Source of the DNA: an uncultured Rothia sp.
Lineage (GTDB): Bacteria; Actinomycetota; Actinomycetes; Actinomycetales; Micrococcaceae
Direction of reading: 5' to 3'
DNA length: 64,000 nt
Assembly: GCA_946221065.1 (NCBI GenBank)
Contig: CAMIIO010000008.1
Location: forward strand, 62,001 to 126,000
Below the pieces are notes generated by a model. That model saw only the letters and a list, made by a program, of their open reading frames with translations. It did no database searches and was not told the DNA's origin. Shown here one piece after another: positions 1 to 9,349 of the stretch. Numbering within the stretch: the stretch's first letter is position 1; every line of letters begins with the position of its first letter. Position numbers and translations under genes: made by a program.

Positions 1-382
1 TAAGCTGGTATCCGGCACTCGCGTGCGGGCGAGTTCTTCCGAACTTTATACCTTTGTTTTTTGGGCGTGCGCTCACTGGGCGCCGTCGGCATGGCACCCG
101 GTTATGCGTGTACTTGGGCTATTTTGGGAGCCTTTTGACGCGCTACAGGTGCCGAAAACCTACCGTGTGCTGGGACGAGAAGTGGCGGTAGTAACCCGGG
201 AGTTTGTGGACTTTGCGCACCGGCATAACAAGACGGTGCAGGTGTGGACTATTGACGAAGCACAGCAGATGCGCGAACTGATTCGGTTGGGCGTGGATGG
301 GATCGTGACGAATCGATCCGATGCGCTGGTGAAGGTGCTCGACGAGGTCGAGCGGGGTAGGGATGAAGAATCCGGAGACTAA
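1..382 (+). CDS. Glycerophosphodiester phosphodiesterase, C-terminal part
   Basis: The frame is open to the left edge (first full codon at position 2), so the gene starts outside the window and only its last 126 or so residues are here. The tail carries the pattern typical of the GDPD TIM barrel end: VWTIDEAQQMRELIRLGVDG followed by IVTNRSDALV, where the Trp-Thr near the last strand and the G-(V/A)-D-G-I-(V/I)-T-(N/D) signature mark the final barrel strands. Family enzymes hydrolyse glycerophosphodiesters to glycerol-3-phosphate and an alcohol. The catalytic N-terminal residues are not in view, so activity cannot be judged. The family assignment is fairly safe; the substrate is unknown. Confidence 0.8.
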   Translation, partial: KLVSGTRVRASSSELYTFVFWACAHWAPSAWHPVMRVLGLFWEPFDALQVPKTYRVLGREVAVVTREFVDFAHRHNKTVQVWTIDEAQQMRELIRLGVDGIVTNRSDALVKVLDEVERGRDEESGD

Positions 383-519
383 AATTTAAGAGTCTCAGGC
401 TTTTCTCAACTTATCTCAACTTTCTTGCCAGGTGGATGCGGTTAGTTAGTCATAACGGTTCGAGAGGACCTTTGCTGAATAAGCGAAATGTGTGTGAGAG
501 ATTCTTTATGGGAATCAGG

Positions 520-545
520 ATGGCCAGGCTGGGGAGCCTGGCCAT
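520..545 (-). terminator. Hairpin after the trypsin-like protease gene
   Basis: An 11-bp perfect inverted repeat (ATGGCCAGGCT / AGCCTGGCCAT, loop GGGG) lies 19 nt beyond the stop of the minus-strand protease gene. There is no strong T run, so it may be a weak or bidirectional terminator between this gene and the upstream plus-strand gene. Confidence 0.6.
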
Positions 546-563
546 TCGCTTTAAGGTGCTTTC

Positions 564-1334
564 TTAGATCCCGCTAATTGATTTAATCCATGCGCGATGG
601 TATTTGATATTCGCGTAATATACCGTTTGTTTTTTGTCTGCGCCAGGGTCATCGACATCTCCCATGGAACATACTCCCACCACTTGGTTATTAATTACCA
701 AGGGACCTCCTGAATCCCCATGGTTAGCGGCACCATCGATGCCTTTGAGATAAATAGAAGGCCCTCCATAGAGGTCTACATCGGCACCAATTACTTGATT
801 TCTTGCCTTGTATTGATACCAGGAATATTCTTTGTTAGCTCTGAGTCCAAAACCGATAATGGTTCCAATATCTCCTGCTTTGGGTAAATAATTGCCATCT
901 AAACTAACCGGAGCTATCGTGCGTATAGGCGAAGATAATTCAAGTAAAGCAACATCTCCGTGTGGGGATACATGAGCGTTTTTGACGGGAATTGTAGTAC
1001 CCGGAAACTCTTTGGTTGTTCCAGTTGCAACCGATATATTGGTAATACGATCTTTAGGATCTGCACAGTGGCGAGCCGTGAGAACCCAGCGTTGACCGAT
1101 TAGACTTCCGCTACATTCAAATTCTTCATTATCTATCTGGAATCGAACTTGTACAACATTGGAAGCGTAACTACGCTCTCCCGCGATGATTCGTTCATTG
1201 TTTTGGGAAAGAGCGGTATTGGAATAGGCTAATGAGCTTGTATTTTCAACAGGGTTTGCCTGGGCAGCTACCGGTGTAAAGAGCGCAAATCCTATGCAGG
1301 AAGAGGCGAGTAAACCCGTTAACAATTTTTTCAT
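564..1334 (-). CDS. Secreted trypsin-like serine protease (S1 family)
   Basis: 256 residues. An N-terminal signal peptide (Lys-Lys, then a hydrophobic stretch ending near AQA) predicts Sec export. A short propeptide precedes NERIIAGE, which resembles the R-I-(I/V)-x-G activation site of chymotrypsin-fold enzymes. The catalytic triad is intact: His89 in TARHC, Asp127 in GDVALL and Ser208 in GDSGGPL. Cysteines at TARHC and near the C-terminus could form disulphides. The ATG start at 1334 has only a weak purine-rich site upstream. The gene sits alone in an AT-richer stretch with its own downstream hairpin, and its codon use looks less GC-rich than the core genes, which suggests acquisition (inference). 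Substrate unknown. Confidence 0.88.
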   Translation of the reverse strand: MKKLLTGLLASSCIGFALFTPVAAQANPVENTSSLAYSNTALSQNNERIIAGERSYASNVVQVRFQIDNEEFECSGSLIGQRWVLTARHCADPKDRITNISVATGTTKEFPGTTIPVKNAHVSPHGDVALLELSSPIRTIAPVSLDGNYLPKAGDIGTIIGFGLRANKEYSWYQYKARNQVIGADVDLYGGPSIYLKGIDGAANHGDSGGPLVINNQVVGVCSMGDVDDPGADKKQTVYYANIKYHRAWIKSISGI

Positions 1335-1557
1335 CGGAATCTTTCTATACTAAGGAGAAAAAGGGTAGATCTTCTAGAAGTGTAATAATACGTTTTGACT
1401 AGTCAAAGCCAGGTTATCCCTATTTTGTGGACATGTTCAATACTTTTGGGGAAAGTATAGGAAAAATTTTTAAACCCGTGGAAAACCCCACCCCAGGAAC
1501 TGAGAAGTCAAGAGGACGAATGTGAATTTTAGGTATATAACTATACTGGAAATAACG

Positions 1558-1600
1558 TAGGGGGATGTTTGGTGTTTAAATAACACCAAACATCCCCCTA
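1558..1600 (-). terminator. Strong hairpin terminator after the tripeptidyl-peptidase gene
   Basis: A perfect 19-bp stem (left arm 1558-1576, right arm 1582-1600) with a 5-nt loop TAAAT sits 25 nt past the stop of the minus-strand hydrolase gene. It fills most of the gap to the protease promoter region. Confidence 0.75.
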
Positions 1601-1625
1601 GGCTATCTAAATACTTCTTCAGCCC

Positions 1626-3362
1626 CTATTCCTGACCAAACAAGCCAGTGTCAGGAGAACATGTAACATCATCATCAGGGAGGGTTCCCTTCACTAAATA
1701 ATCGCTACGTACATCATCTACGCACTGAGATAAACCTAGCGCCCCATGCCCAAAACCATTTTCTACGCTGACTAAACGAGAAGTGGGCAATGTACGATGA
1801 TAGGTCTTAGCCCCTAGATATGGAGTAGCAGGATCATGCTCAGTACCAATGATGAGGACGGGAACAGACGTTGGAATGTTAAAAGGTCCGGTATATACTC
1901 CAGAACCTTTCACTGGCCAGTGAGAGCAAACACTAGACTGCCAGTTCCAGAGCTGACCAAAACCACCAGTATCTCCCCAAGCGCGGTCATCGGTTTTGAT
2001 GAAGGCTTCTTCAGTGGTGGGGTTAGCCGAGTCGGTGCATAGTACACCAGGGTACTTCACATCGTAAGCAGAGTCAGAGTCCTCATTATCCTTTGAATCT
2101 GAGGTATCGGATGTAGTGCCAATAGCATCAGGAGCAGCAGGATTATCTTCACTAGCTTTATCTGCTAGTTCCTTCAAAGATTTCATTGCTTTAATTGCTT
2201 GTTCGCCACCTGCATCTCGAGGAGAGGCTTCGGCGGGGCGATCAATCTCGCGTCCTTCAACTTCTTGAGCAGCTTTTAAGTCTTCTGCTAGTTCATGTAC
2301 GGCTTGGAGCATTCCGGGGATAGTAGTTGGGGAGTATAAAGTTCCCATCACCATGCTGTGGAGCGTGTCATAACGTAACTGTTCTCCATCGGGCAATGTT
2401 ACCGGGCCCATCCGTAGAAATTGCGTCAAATTTCGCCAATCATCACCGACCGTATCAGCTACGGCGCATCGAGAGCTACCAGCCTTCTGACACTCGCCGA
2501 TAGCAGCTATCATAGCTTCCTTAGCGCCGTTTCCAGAAGCTAGCCGTTCATCGACAGTCTCCGTGGAGCCCTGGTTGGGACCGCGGCCGGTAGCCCAACC
2601 CACTGGATCCACCACGCCATCGACGACTAGGGCGCGGATATTGTTTGGGAACATAGCTGCGTAGGTTGCACCGACGTATGTGCCATAGGAAATGCCATAG
2701 TAGGTAAGTTTGTCATCTCCTACTGCTTGCCTTGCCAGATCCATGTCGCGTGCTACATCGGCGGTGGTCATGTGTTCGAGGATGCGTGGTCCATGGGCGC
2801 AAGCATCTTGGATAGCTTTGTCCATGGCAAAATGTTGTTGGATTTCGGCGTCGGTCATGGGGAAGACGGCTTCGTCAAGATCAGGGTCTGCACCTTGCTT
2901 GAGACATTGGGCTTGTTCAGCTCCTTCGATGCCGCGGGGGGCGATGCCGATGATATCGAATTTTTGAGCAACCTCGGGACCGAGGTCTTGGGCGAAGGAA
3001 GCTGGCATGATGGTGGCTTCGCCGCCGGGACCGCCGGGATTGGTAAAGAGGGAACCGATTTTCTGGTCAGGGTTTTCAGCTGGTTTTCTAGTGACGGGTA
3101 AGGTAAGGGTGCCTAAATCGTAATTGGAGTAGTCCAGAGGAACGGTAAAATCAGCACATTCCATGCCTTGATCTGCAAGATCCTTAGCATCACAGGGATG
3201 CCAATTGAGGGTTGGATGTTCATAGGCTTGTTGGGCCGCAGTATGTTCGGGGGTTGTTGGGGATTGCGGCTCTGCATGGGCGCTGGGGGCTATGGCAAAT
3301 GTAGTTGTGAGGGCTAGGAGTGTAGTGAGGGAGGTCTGCGTAAAGTATTGAAGACTTTTCAA
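1626..3362 (-). CDS. Secreted alpha/beta hydrolase, tripeptidyl aminopeptidase type
   Basis: 578 residues from a TTG start at 3362, chosen because AAGGAG lies 7 nt upstream of it and the signal peptide (KSLQYF..., hydrophobic core, cleavage near AHA) begins there; the longer open frame to 3407 would add 15 non-signal residues. Hallmarks of the actinobacterial SlpD/SlpE/TAP family (peptidase S33) are present: oxyanion-region GGPGG, nucleophile elbow GISYG with Ser near residue 225, a late Asp in GTEHDPATPY, His in GFGHGALG, and a C-terminal TAP-like domain with CSHWP. These enzymes remove tripeptides from secreted peptides and proteins. An acidic Ser/Asp-rich insert (about residues 410-440) precedes the C-terminal domain. 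Together with the neighbouring protease this gives two secreted peptidases in a row. Confidence 0.85.
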   Translation of the reverse strand: MKSLQYFTQTSLTTLLALTTTFAIAPSAHAEPQSPTTPEHTAAQQAYEHPTLNWHPCDAKDLADQGMECADFTVPLDYSNYDLGTLTLPVTRKPAENPDQKIGSLFTNPGGPGGEATIMPASFAQDLGPEVAQKFDIIGIAPRGIEGAEQAQCLKQGADPDLDEAVFPMTDAEIQQHFAMDKAIQDACAHGPRILEHMTTADVARDMDLARQAVGDDKLTYYGISYGTYVGATYAAMFPNNIRALVVDGVVDPVGWATGRGPNQGSTETVDERLASGNGAKEAMIAAIGECQKAGSSRCAVADTVGDDWRNLTQFLRMGPVTLPDGEQLRYDTLHSMVMGTLYSPTTIPGMLQAVHELAEDLKAAQEVEGREIDRPAEASPRDAGGEQAIKAMKSLKELADKASEDNPAAPDAIGTTSDTSDSKDNEDSDSAYDVKYPGVLCTDSANPTTEEAFIKTDDRAWGDTGGFGQLWNWQSSVCSHWPVKGSGVYTGPFNIPTSVPVLIIGTEHDPATPYLGAKTYHRTLPTSRLVSVENGFGHGALGLSQCVDDVRSDYLVKGTLPDDDVTCSPDTGLFGQE

Positions 3363-4012
3363 TGATGAGCTCCTTAGGTCGAATGGAACGCAATATTCAC
3401 TATACAAGTTCTGTAGCGATGAGATGGAAAAATTTTTCTATTGTGGGGACAAGGGGTGATGAAGTAATATCATTAAATATTGAAATTCTTTAAATTATTT
3501 TTACTGTGTCATTATGGGCTGTGCAATTTATAAGATTAGCTAATGGTAAGCAAGAGATTTTGTGCTTTATTTGATAGAAATTGAATCGTAAATCCCATTT
3601 AGTTTTTGATGAACGCCTTACTGGCGTTGATGTGTGGGCAATTCTGCTTTTAGAACTACATTTATATCTACTTAAATATAGCTCTGCGTATTGATATTTA
3701 AACCTACTGAATCGATAGAATTTTTGATGGATATGTCGTGAAGTTTTATGTATGAATAAAAATATGATTCTATTGCGAATATATATTATTGACTAATATT
3801 TAAACCCTGTTTTATTGTATTTGGAAATATTATCTAATTTGTAAAAAATGTTGAGGTTGGTTTTTGTGAGTTCTGACAGCTAGCCGGTTCCAGGTGAGGT
3901 ATTTCTTGAGAGCTGTGATGAATGTAGAGATTTAACGCTTGGTTTTTGTCGCTGGTGGATTCATTGTTTGGCTGGTGGGTTTCTGGTCTTTACCCCTTAT
4001 GAATAAGCCTCA
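3363..4012. other. Long AT-rich intergenic stretch
   Basis: About 650 bp, visibly richer in A/T than the rest of the window. I see no open frame of convincing quality on either strand. A small 6-bp hairpin (AACGCC/GGCGTT, 3612-3628) is present. The part near 3400-3470 should hold the promoter of the minus-strand hydrolase. No mobile-element ends were found. Confidence 0.6.
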
Positions 4013-5349
4013 TTATTGAGATTCTTCTACTTTGTTTGGCGACAGCGGTTCCGGCGCCGAGCCGCGACGTCGGGCAATAAACGCCATGAGGTGATAGACG
4101 ACGAGGGTGGTTGCCGTACCCAGTGCAATCCCGGCAAATTGGAGTCCGGCAATATCCCAGGTGTAATCCGCGATACCCACGATCAGTGCTACCGACGCTG
4201 CCGTGAGGTTCACCTGGTTGGAAAAGTCCACCTTATTTTCAACCCAAATGCGCACGCCCAGCATGCCGATCATGCCGTAGAGTACGGTTGCCGCGCCACC
4301 GAGTACCCCGGCGGGAACGGTTGCCACGGCGGCACCGAATACGGGCAGGATTGAGAGCAGGATTGCGAAGCCCGCCGCAACCCAGTAGGCGGCGGTGGAG
4401 TACACCTTGGTTGCCGCCATCACGCCAATGTTCTCGGCATAGGTGGTGGTTCCAGACCCGCCACCGGCGCCGGCAATGGTGGTTGCGATGCCGTCCGCCA
4501 TGAGGGCGCGTCCCGAGTATTTGTCCAGGTTGTCCCCGGTCATTAGTGCCACGGATTTAACGTGCCCGATGTTCTCTCGGCAACGAGCACCAGGATGACG
4601 GGAATGAATAGTCCGGCGAGGTTCCAATGGAATTCTGGGGTCTGGAAGTGCGGCAGTCCAAAGAGCCCTTCGGAGTCCCAGGTGTTGCGAATCATGGTGA
4701 AGTCCACTTCGCCGCGGATTGCGGCGGTAATGTATCCAATCACCACGCCCAGCAAGATGGAGAGTCTGCCGATCATTCCTTTGAAAAGTACGGAAATGAG
4801 GATGATTGAGCTGAGGGTGACGAGCGCCGTTACGGGGGCTTTCATGAAGTTTGCCTTGGCGCTGGGTGCGAGGTTGAAGCCGATGAGCGCCACAATCGCG
4901 CCCGTTACTAGTGGTGGCATGAGTTTGGTGAGCCATTCCGTGCCCGCAACCTGCACAATCAGTCCTACGAGGAATAGTGCCAAACCTGCCATGACGATAC
5001 CGCCGAGTGATCCTGCCGGCCCGTACTGGTTTGACGCCGCCGCGAGGGGTGCGATAAACGCGAAGGAGGAGCCGAGGTAGGAGGGTACACGTCCGGCGGT
5101 GAGCAGTAGAAAGATGATGGTGCCGACGCCGGAGAAGAAGAGGGTGGTTGCCGGTGGGAAGCCGGTGATGAGGGGTACGAGGAAGGTAGCGCCGAACATG
5201 GCAACCACGTGTTGCGCTCCAATGCCGATGGTTCTGCCCCAGGTGAGCCGTTCGTAAGGCGCTACAACTTCGCCGGGGATTATAGTTTTGCCGTCTCGGT
5301 GTAGCGTCCAGGCGAAGAGAGATGTGCGTGGTGGTGTGGTGGGCTTCAA
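4013..5349 (-). pseudogene. uraA: Uracil/xanthine permease (NCS2 family), frameshifted
   Basis: Two overlapping minus-strand frames together make one permease. The N-terminal half starts at TTG 5349, with GGGAG 7 nt upstream, and reads correctly to VILVLVAE; the C-terminal half resumes at NIGHVK and runs to the TAA at 4013. The junction is a GA dinucleotide repeat (plus strand 4574-4578, TCTCTC-type): the family sequence LVAENIGHVK needs GAGAAC, but the DNA reads GAGAGAAC, a 2-nt gain. Removing two bases gives a 444-residue protein, normal for NCS2 carriers, with the usual helices and the TTTYAENIG motif. As written the gene would give a truncated 268-residue product. It is either a true pseudogene, a strain-specific slippage, or a sequence error. 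Native role: proton-driven nucleobase import. Confidence 0.85.
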
Positions 5350-5618
5350 ATGTGCTCCCAGGTTTGGTTAGCTGCGGTGTGTTTCGAGGATCAATCTTAC
5401 GCCGGGGGAGTGGGAGGCTGCTCGCCGTGCGGTATCTCTTGGGGTAAGGGTGGTGAGCATATCTGCTCAAAAAATCTTATGTATTAGGTCTTGTATCAGA
5501 TGTTGCTGGCTAATTATGAGGAAATTTTAGGTGATATACGCTAAATTTTATTCCCACAAAGTAGTCAGATGGCTTACAATTAATCTCAACCTCTGCTCAC
5601 GATTTCAAAGGCTTCCCT

Positions 5619-8600
5619 GTGACCATCATCCTTTTAGCTTTTTGTGTGGTGTGGCTCTGCACGCCCCTGCTGTATCGCTGGCTGGGAAATAATACCTTTT
5701 TTGCCCTGGCGTTAGTGCCTGCCGCTGCCCTGGTTTATGTATTGACCAAGACGCCGCAGATTATGGCTGGGCAACCCTGGACGGAAACCATTCCTTGGAT
5801 TCCCGCGCTTAATCTTGAACTCACTTTTCACATGGATGTGCTGTCGTGGGTAATGAGCTTGCTGGTGCTGGGTGTGGGTTCACTGGTGTTGTTCTATTGC
5901 GCTCCGTATTTTAAGCACTCGACGGAGGGCGTGGCTGGTTTCTCCGCAAATCTGTTTAGCTTCTGTGCGGCAATGTTCGGCTTGATTACCTCCGATGACT
6001 TCATCGTGATGTTCATCTTCTGGGAGATCACCACCATTCTTTCGTACCTGCTAATTGGGTACACTCGTCACCGACTTTCCGCGCGTCGTTCTGCTATTCA
6101 GGCATTGACCGTGACGACGGCGGGCGGCCTGGCGATGTTTATTGGTTTGGTTATGCTGGGTCAGGGGCTTGGCACCTATAGCTTGACCGAGCTTGCCGAG
6201 CGCGGCCCGGAGTTTGTGGCGGCAGTGCAGAGCGGGGACGCTTTCCTTTCTTATACTCAGCTGAGCGTGGAGCTGGTTCTGGTAGTGTGCGGTGCGGCAA
6301 GTAAGTCGGCGTTGTGCCCGGTGCATTTTTGGCTTCCGGGTGCGATGGCTGCACCCACCCCGGTCAGTGCCTATTTGCATGCTGCGGCGATGGTGAAGGC
6401 GGGTATTTATCTGCTGATTCGTTTGGCTCCCGGTTTTGCCGAGGTTCCTGCCTGGCACTATTCGCTGTTGGGGTTGGGCGCGTTCACCATGATTTTTGGC
6501 GGTTGGGTGGCGTTACGTCAGACTGACCTCAAACTCATCTTGGCGTACGGTACTGTGAGCCAGTTGGGCTTTCTTTCGCTGATTATTTCTGGTGGTACGG
6601 TGGATGCCTTATATGCCGCGATGGCTATGATGCTGGCGCATTCGCTCTTCAAAGCAGCTCTCTTCTTGACCGTGGGTATTATTGACCACCAGGCGGGTAC
6701 GCGAGATATCCGTAAAATTTCCGGTATTTACCGGCGTGCCCCCAAGCTCTTTGTGGTGGGGCTAATTTCCGCGGCGTCGATGGCTGGTTTGCCTCCGCTG
6801 GCAGGTTTTGTTGCTAAGGAGGCGGTGCTGGAGAACGGCTGGGACGCCGTACTACACCCCGGAGCGAACGGGGTAAGCAGTGCCGCGGTGATTACTCTGG
6901 CAGCCTTTATCCTTGGCTCTATTTTGACCTTTGCGTATTCGGCGCGGTTCGTGTGGGGCGCTTTTGCCAGTAAGCCCGTGCAGTACATGCACGAGATTCG
7001 TGACCTCAAGTTTTGTGAACCCGAGTATGAAAAGTCTGTTGCCGAGCTCACCAAGGATGGCAAGAGCCCGGACACTCTATTCCACCCGGTGGGCGCCGTG
7101 TTCCTAGCTTCACCGCTGGTACTGACAGTGCTTACTGTTGCCTACGGGCTGTACCCGGAGCCGGTTCACCAGTGGGTAACGGCTCACCTCAAACAATACG
7201 GCGAGTACCATTTACACCTTGCACTGTGGCACGGAATTAATCCGGCGCTACTGACGAGCGTGGCTATTGTAACGCTGGGCGCGGCGATGTTCTGGGCTCG
7301 CACGTCCTTTGAAAACTTCCAGAACGCTCTACCTCAGGGGCCCTCGGCTTCTACCGTGTACCGAGACATTATGGACTGGGTTGACCGCCTTGCGGTATGG
7401 GTTACGGGTCAAACACAGCGTGGTTCGCTGGGCTTCTACCTGGGCGTTATCTTGGTAACCGCGGTGACCGTTCCTACCGCCGTCTTGTTCTGGGCAGAGA
7501 CTCCTCCGTTAGCGAATATTCACATCGCCTCGGGTGTCGCCCAGTGGGCAGTAGCGATTGTGATGATGATTGCCTCGCTGGTGGTGCTGTGGGCTCGTAA
7601 GCGTTTCCTCGCGATTTTGATGGTGTCTGTAACGGGTTATGGCATGGTGGCACTATTTATTCTTCGCTCTGCACCGGATTTGGCAATTACTCAGCTCTTA
7701 GTAGAGACGATTGCGCTGGTGGCATTTGTGCTGGCTATGCGTGTGCTCCCTCGCAATATCGGTACTCAGAAGAGAAAAAATAAGAAAGAGGGCATGCACC
7801 AGGCGGTACGCATTGCGATTGCCGCCGGTTTTGGCGTGCTGATGATGGCGCTCGCCATGTTCTCTTTCTCCTCGCGTGCCTTGGATCCGATTTCCCTCTC
7901 GCTACCTCGGATGGCGTACGAGATTGGGCACGGAACCAATATCGTCAACGTTATCCTGGTAGATACTCGTGGCTGGGACACCTTTGGTGAGATTTCGGTG
8001 CTGGCTTTGGCAGCTACCGGTGTGGCATCGTTACTATTCATTGAGGGACGAAGCGACCGCGCATCGTCAAAGATGCTCGATACGCAGATTATTAGGACGA
8101 TTCAAAAGGGCTTTGCCGAGCGCACCAACCTTACCCCTCTTCAACAGGTAGCGGGACAGTTCTCTAAGCGTGACGGCGATCCGTTTATTGTGGCTGGACG
8201 AACCCTCCCCCCAGAGAGTCGATCAATTCTGCTAGAAGTGATGACTCGTCTCCTCTTCCACGCGCTGATTATGGTGTCTTTCTATATGCTGATTGCCGGG
8301 CATAACCTACCCGGTGGTGGCTTTGCCGGTGGTTTGCTGGTGGGCTTAGGCTTTGGTATTCGCTATTTGGCTGGCGGCGGTGGCGAGCTTCGTGCGGCAA
8401 CGCCTATCTCCCCGGGTGCTTTCCTGGGTTCTGGTTTGGGTATCGCTTCGCTCTACGCCTTCTTCCCGATTTTCTTGGGCGATCCGGCGTTTACTAGTTA
8501 CACCCTGGAATGGGACATGATCATTTTTGGTCACGTGAAGTTTGTAACCGCCACCATCTTTGATATTGGCGTGTACCTGCTGGTGATTGGTCTGGTACTG

Positions 8601-8798
8601 GACGTGTTGCGTTCCTTCGGTGAGAAGATTGATCACCGTTTGGACGAGGTTAAGCGTAAGCAACAGAATCGTGCCCGCCAGCATAGTAAGAAGGAGTCGC
8701 AGCAACACGGAGCGCAACACACCGCGCGTCGTGAAGGTGCGCCCGCCCCGCTTACTACGGCAAAACCTGCAACTGAACACGGAGGGCAGAACTCATGA
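5619..8798 (+). CDS. mrpA: Na+(K+)/H+ antiporter Mrp subunit A, fused to subunit B domain
   Basis: 1059 residues, GTG start with AAAGG 8 nt upstream; a TACAAT -10 candidate lies at 5575-5580. The N-terminal two thirds are the NuoL/ND5-like proton-translocating core, with many membrane helices, FWEITTILSYLLIGY and HFWLPGAMAAPTPVSAYLHA near residue 240. A DUF4040 segment (about 660-715, APDLAITQLLVET) and the MnhB domain (about 860-1010, GHNLPGGGFAGGL and VKFVTATIFDIGVYL) follow. Mrp complexes exchange cytoplasmic Na+ or K+ for protons. The fusion replaces a separate mrpB, so the operon is A/B-C-D-E-F-G. The last 45 residues are polar and Gln/Lys rich. Its stop overlaps mrpC by ATGA. Confidence 0.95.
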   Translation: MTIILLAFCVVWLCTPLLYRWLGNNTFFALALVPAAALVYVLTKTPQIMAGQPWTETIPWIPALNLELTFHMDVLSWVMSLLVLGVGSLVLFYCAPYFKHSTEGVAGFSANLFSFCAAMFGLITSDDFIVMFIFWEITTILSYLLIGYTRHRLSARRSAIQALTVTTAGGLAMFIGLVMLGQGLGTYSLTELAERGPEFVAAVQSGDAFLSYTQLSVELVLVVCGAASKSALCPVHFWLPGAMAAPTPVSAYLHAAAMVKAGIYLLIRLAPGFAEVPAWHYSLLGLGAFTMIFGGWVALRQTDLKLILAYGTVSQLGFLSLIISGGTVDALYAAMAMMLAHSLFKAALFLTVGIIDHQAGTRDIRKISGIYRRAPKLFVVGLISAASMAGLPPLAGFVAKEAVLENGWDAVLHPGANGVSSAAVITLAAFILGSILTFAYSARFVWGAFASKPVQYMHEIRDLKFCEPEYEKSVAELTKDGKSPDTLFHPVGAVFLASPLVLTVLTVAYGLYPEPVHQWVTAHLKQYGEYHLHLALWHGINPALLTSVAIVTLGAAMFWARTSFENFQNALPQGPSASTVYRDIMDWVDRLAVWVTGQTQRGSLGFYLGVILVTAVTVPTAVLFWAETPPLANIHIASGVAQWAVAIVMMIASLVVLWARKRFLAILMVSVTGYGMVALFILRSAPDLAITQLLVETIALVAFVLAMRVLPRNIGTQKRKNKKEGMHQAVRIAIAAGFGVLMMALAMFSFSSRALDPISLSLPRMAYEIGHGTNIVNVILVDTRGWDTFGEISVLALAATGVASLLFIEGRSDRASSKMLDTQIIRTIQKGFAERTNLTPLQQVAGQFSKRDGDPFIVAGRTLPPESRSILLEVMTRLLFHALIMVSFYMLIAGHNLPGGGFAGGLLVGLGFGIRYLAGGGGELRAATPISPGAFLGSGLGIASLYAFFPIFLGDPAFTSYTLEWDMIIFGHVKFVTATIFDIGVYLLVIGLVLDVLRSFGEKIDHRLDEVKRKQQNRARQHSKKESQQHGAQHTARREGAPAPLTTAKPATEHGGQNS

Positions 8799-9349
8799 CG
8801 ATTGACCTCAGCCTGATTTTGGTGATGGGTGTGATGTACGGCGTGGGCGTCTACCTCATTCTAGATCGCACCATGACGCGCGTGCTTCTGGGGCTCATGC
8901 TTCTTACGAACGCCACGAACCTCTTGATTTTTCATGCCAGCGGTCCTGCCGGGCTGACTCCTATTTATGATAAGTCGCTGAGTCCGGAGGAATATAGCGA
9001 TCCGCTTCCGCAGGCGTTTGCGTTGACCTCTATTGTGATTTCCTTTGCGGTAACGGCACTTTTGCTGGGCTTGATTTATCGCCAGTGGGTGCTTTCCCGC
9101 GGAGACAAGATTATGGATGACCTCGAAGACCGTAAGGTTGCAACTCAGCCCTCGTACGACCCTGAGGAAGATACTCCGGCTACCGTGGAGTCCTCCGAGT
9201 TTGACGGGGACGAAGAAACCCGAGAGAAGGAATTTCAGATTAGTAAAGAGAAGAAGCAGGCTCGTAAGGCGGAGGCCGAACGTCAAGAGGACGCCGACGC
9301 GCGTGAGTCCGAGAACTCTCCAACTACTGCTGAGGGGGCGCGCTCATGA
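8795..9349 (+). CDS. mrpC: Mrp antiporter subunit C
   Basis: 184 residues; the start ATG overlaps the stop of subunit A, with GGAGGG upstream. The first 105 or so residues form the NuoK-like three-helix subunit (MYGVGVYLILDRTMTRVLLG, then DPLPQAFALTSIVISFAVTA). The remaining 75 residues are a highly charged Glu/Lys/Arg tail absent from most subunit C proteins, which are about 110-125 residues long. The tail is probably cytoplasmic and disordered. Works with subunits A and D in the membrane arm. Translationally coupled to mrpD through another ATGA overlap. Confidence 0.93.
   Translation: MTIDLSLILVMGVMYGVGVYLILDRTMTRVLLGLMLLTNATNLLIFHASGPAGLTPIYDKSLSPEEYSDPLPQAFALTSIVISFAVTALLLGLIYRQWVLSRGDKIMDDLEDRKVATQPSYDPEEDTPATVESSEFDGDEETREKEFQISKEKKQARKAEAERQEDADARESENSPTTAEGARS

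Noticed and set aside
4013..5470. A 485-residue single-frame permease starting at 5470
   Set aside because: Only its C-terminal part is permease-like; the first 300 residues are Arg/His/Pro-rich out-of-frame translation. The correct reading needs the frameshift at 4574-4578.
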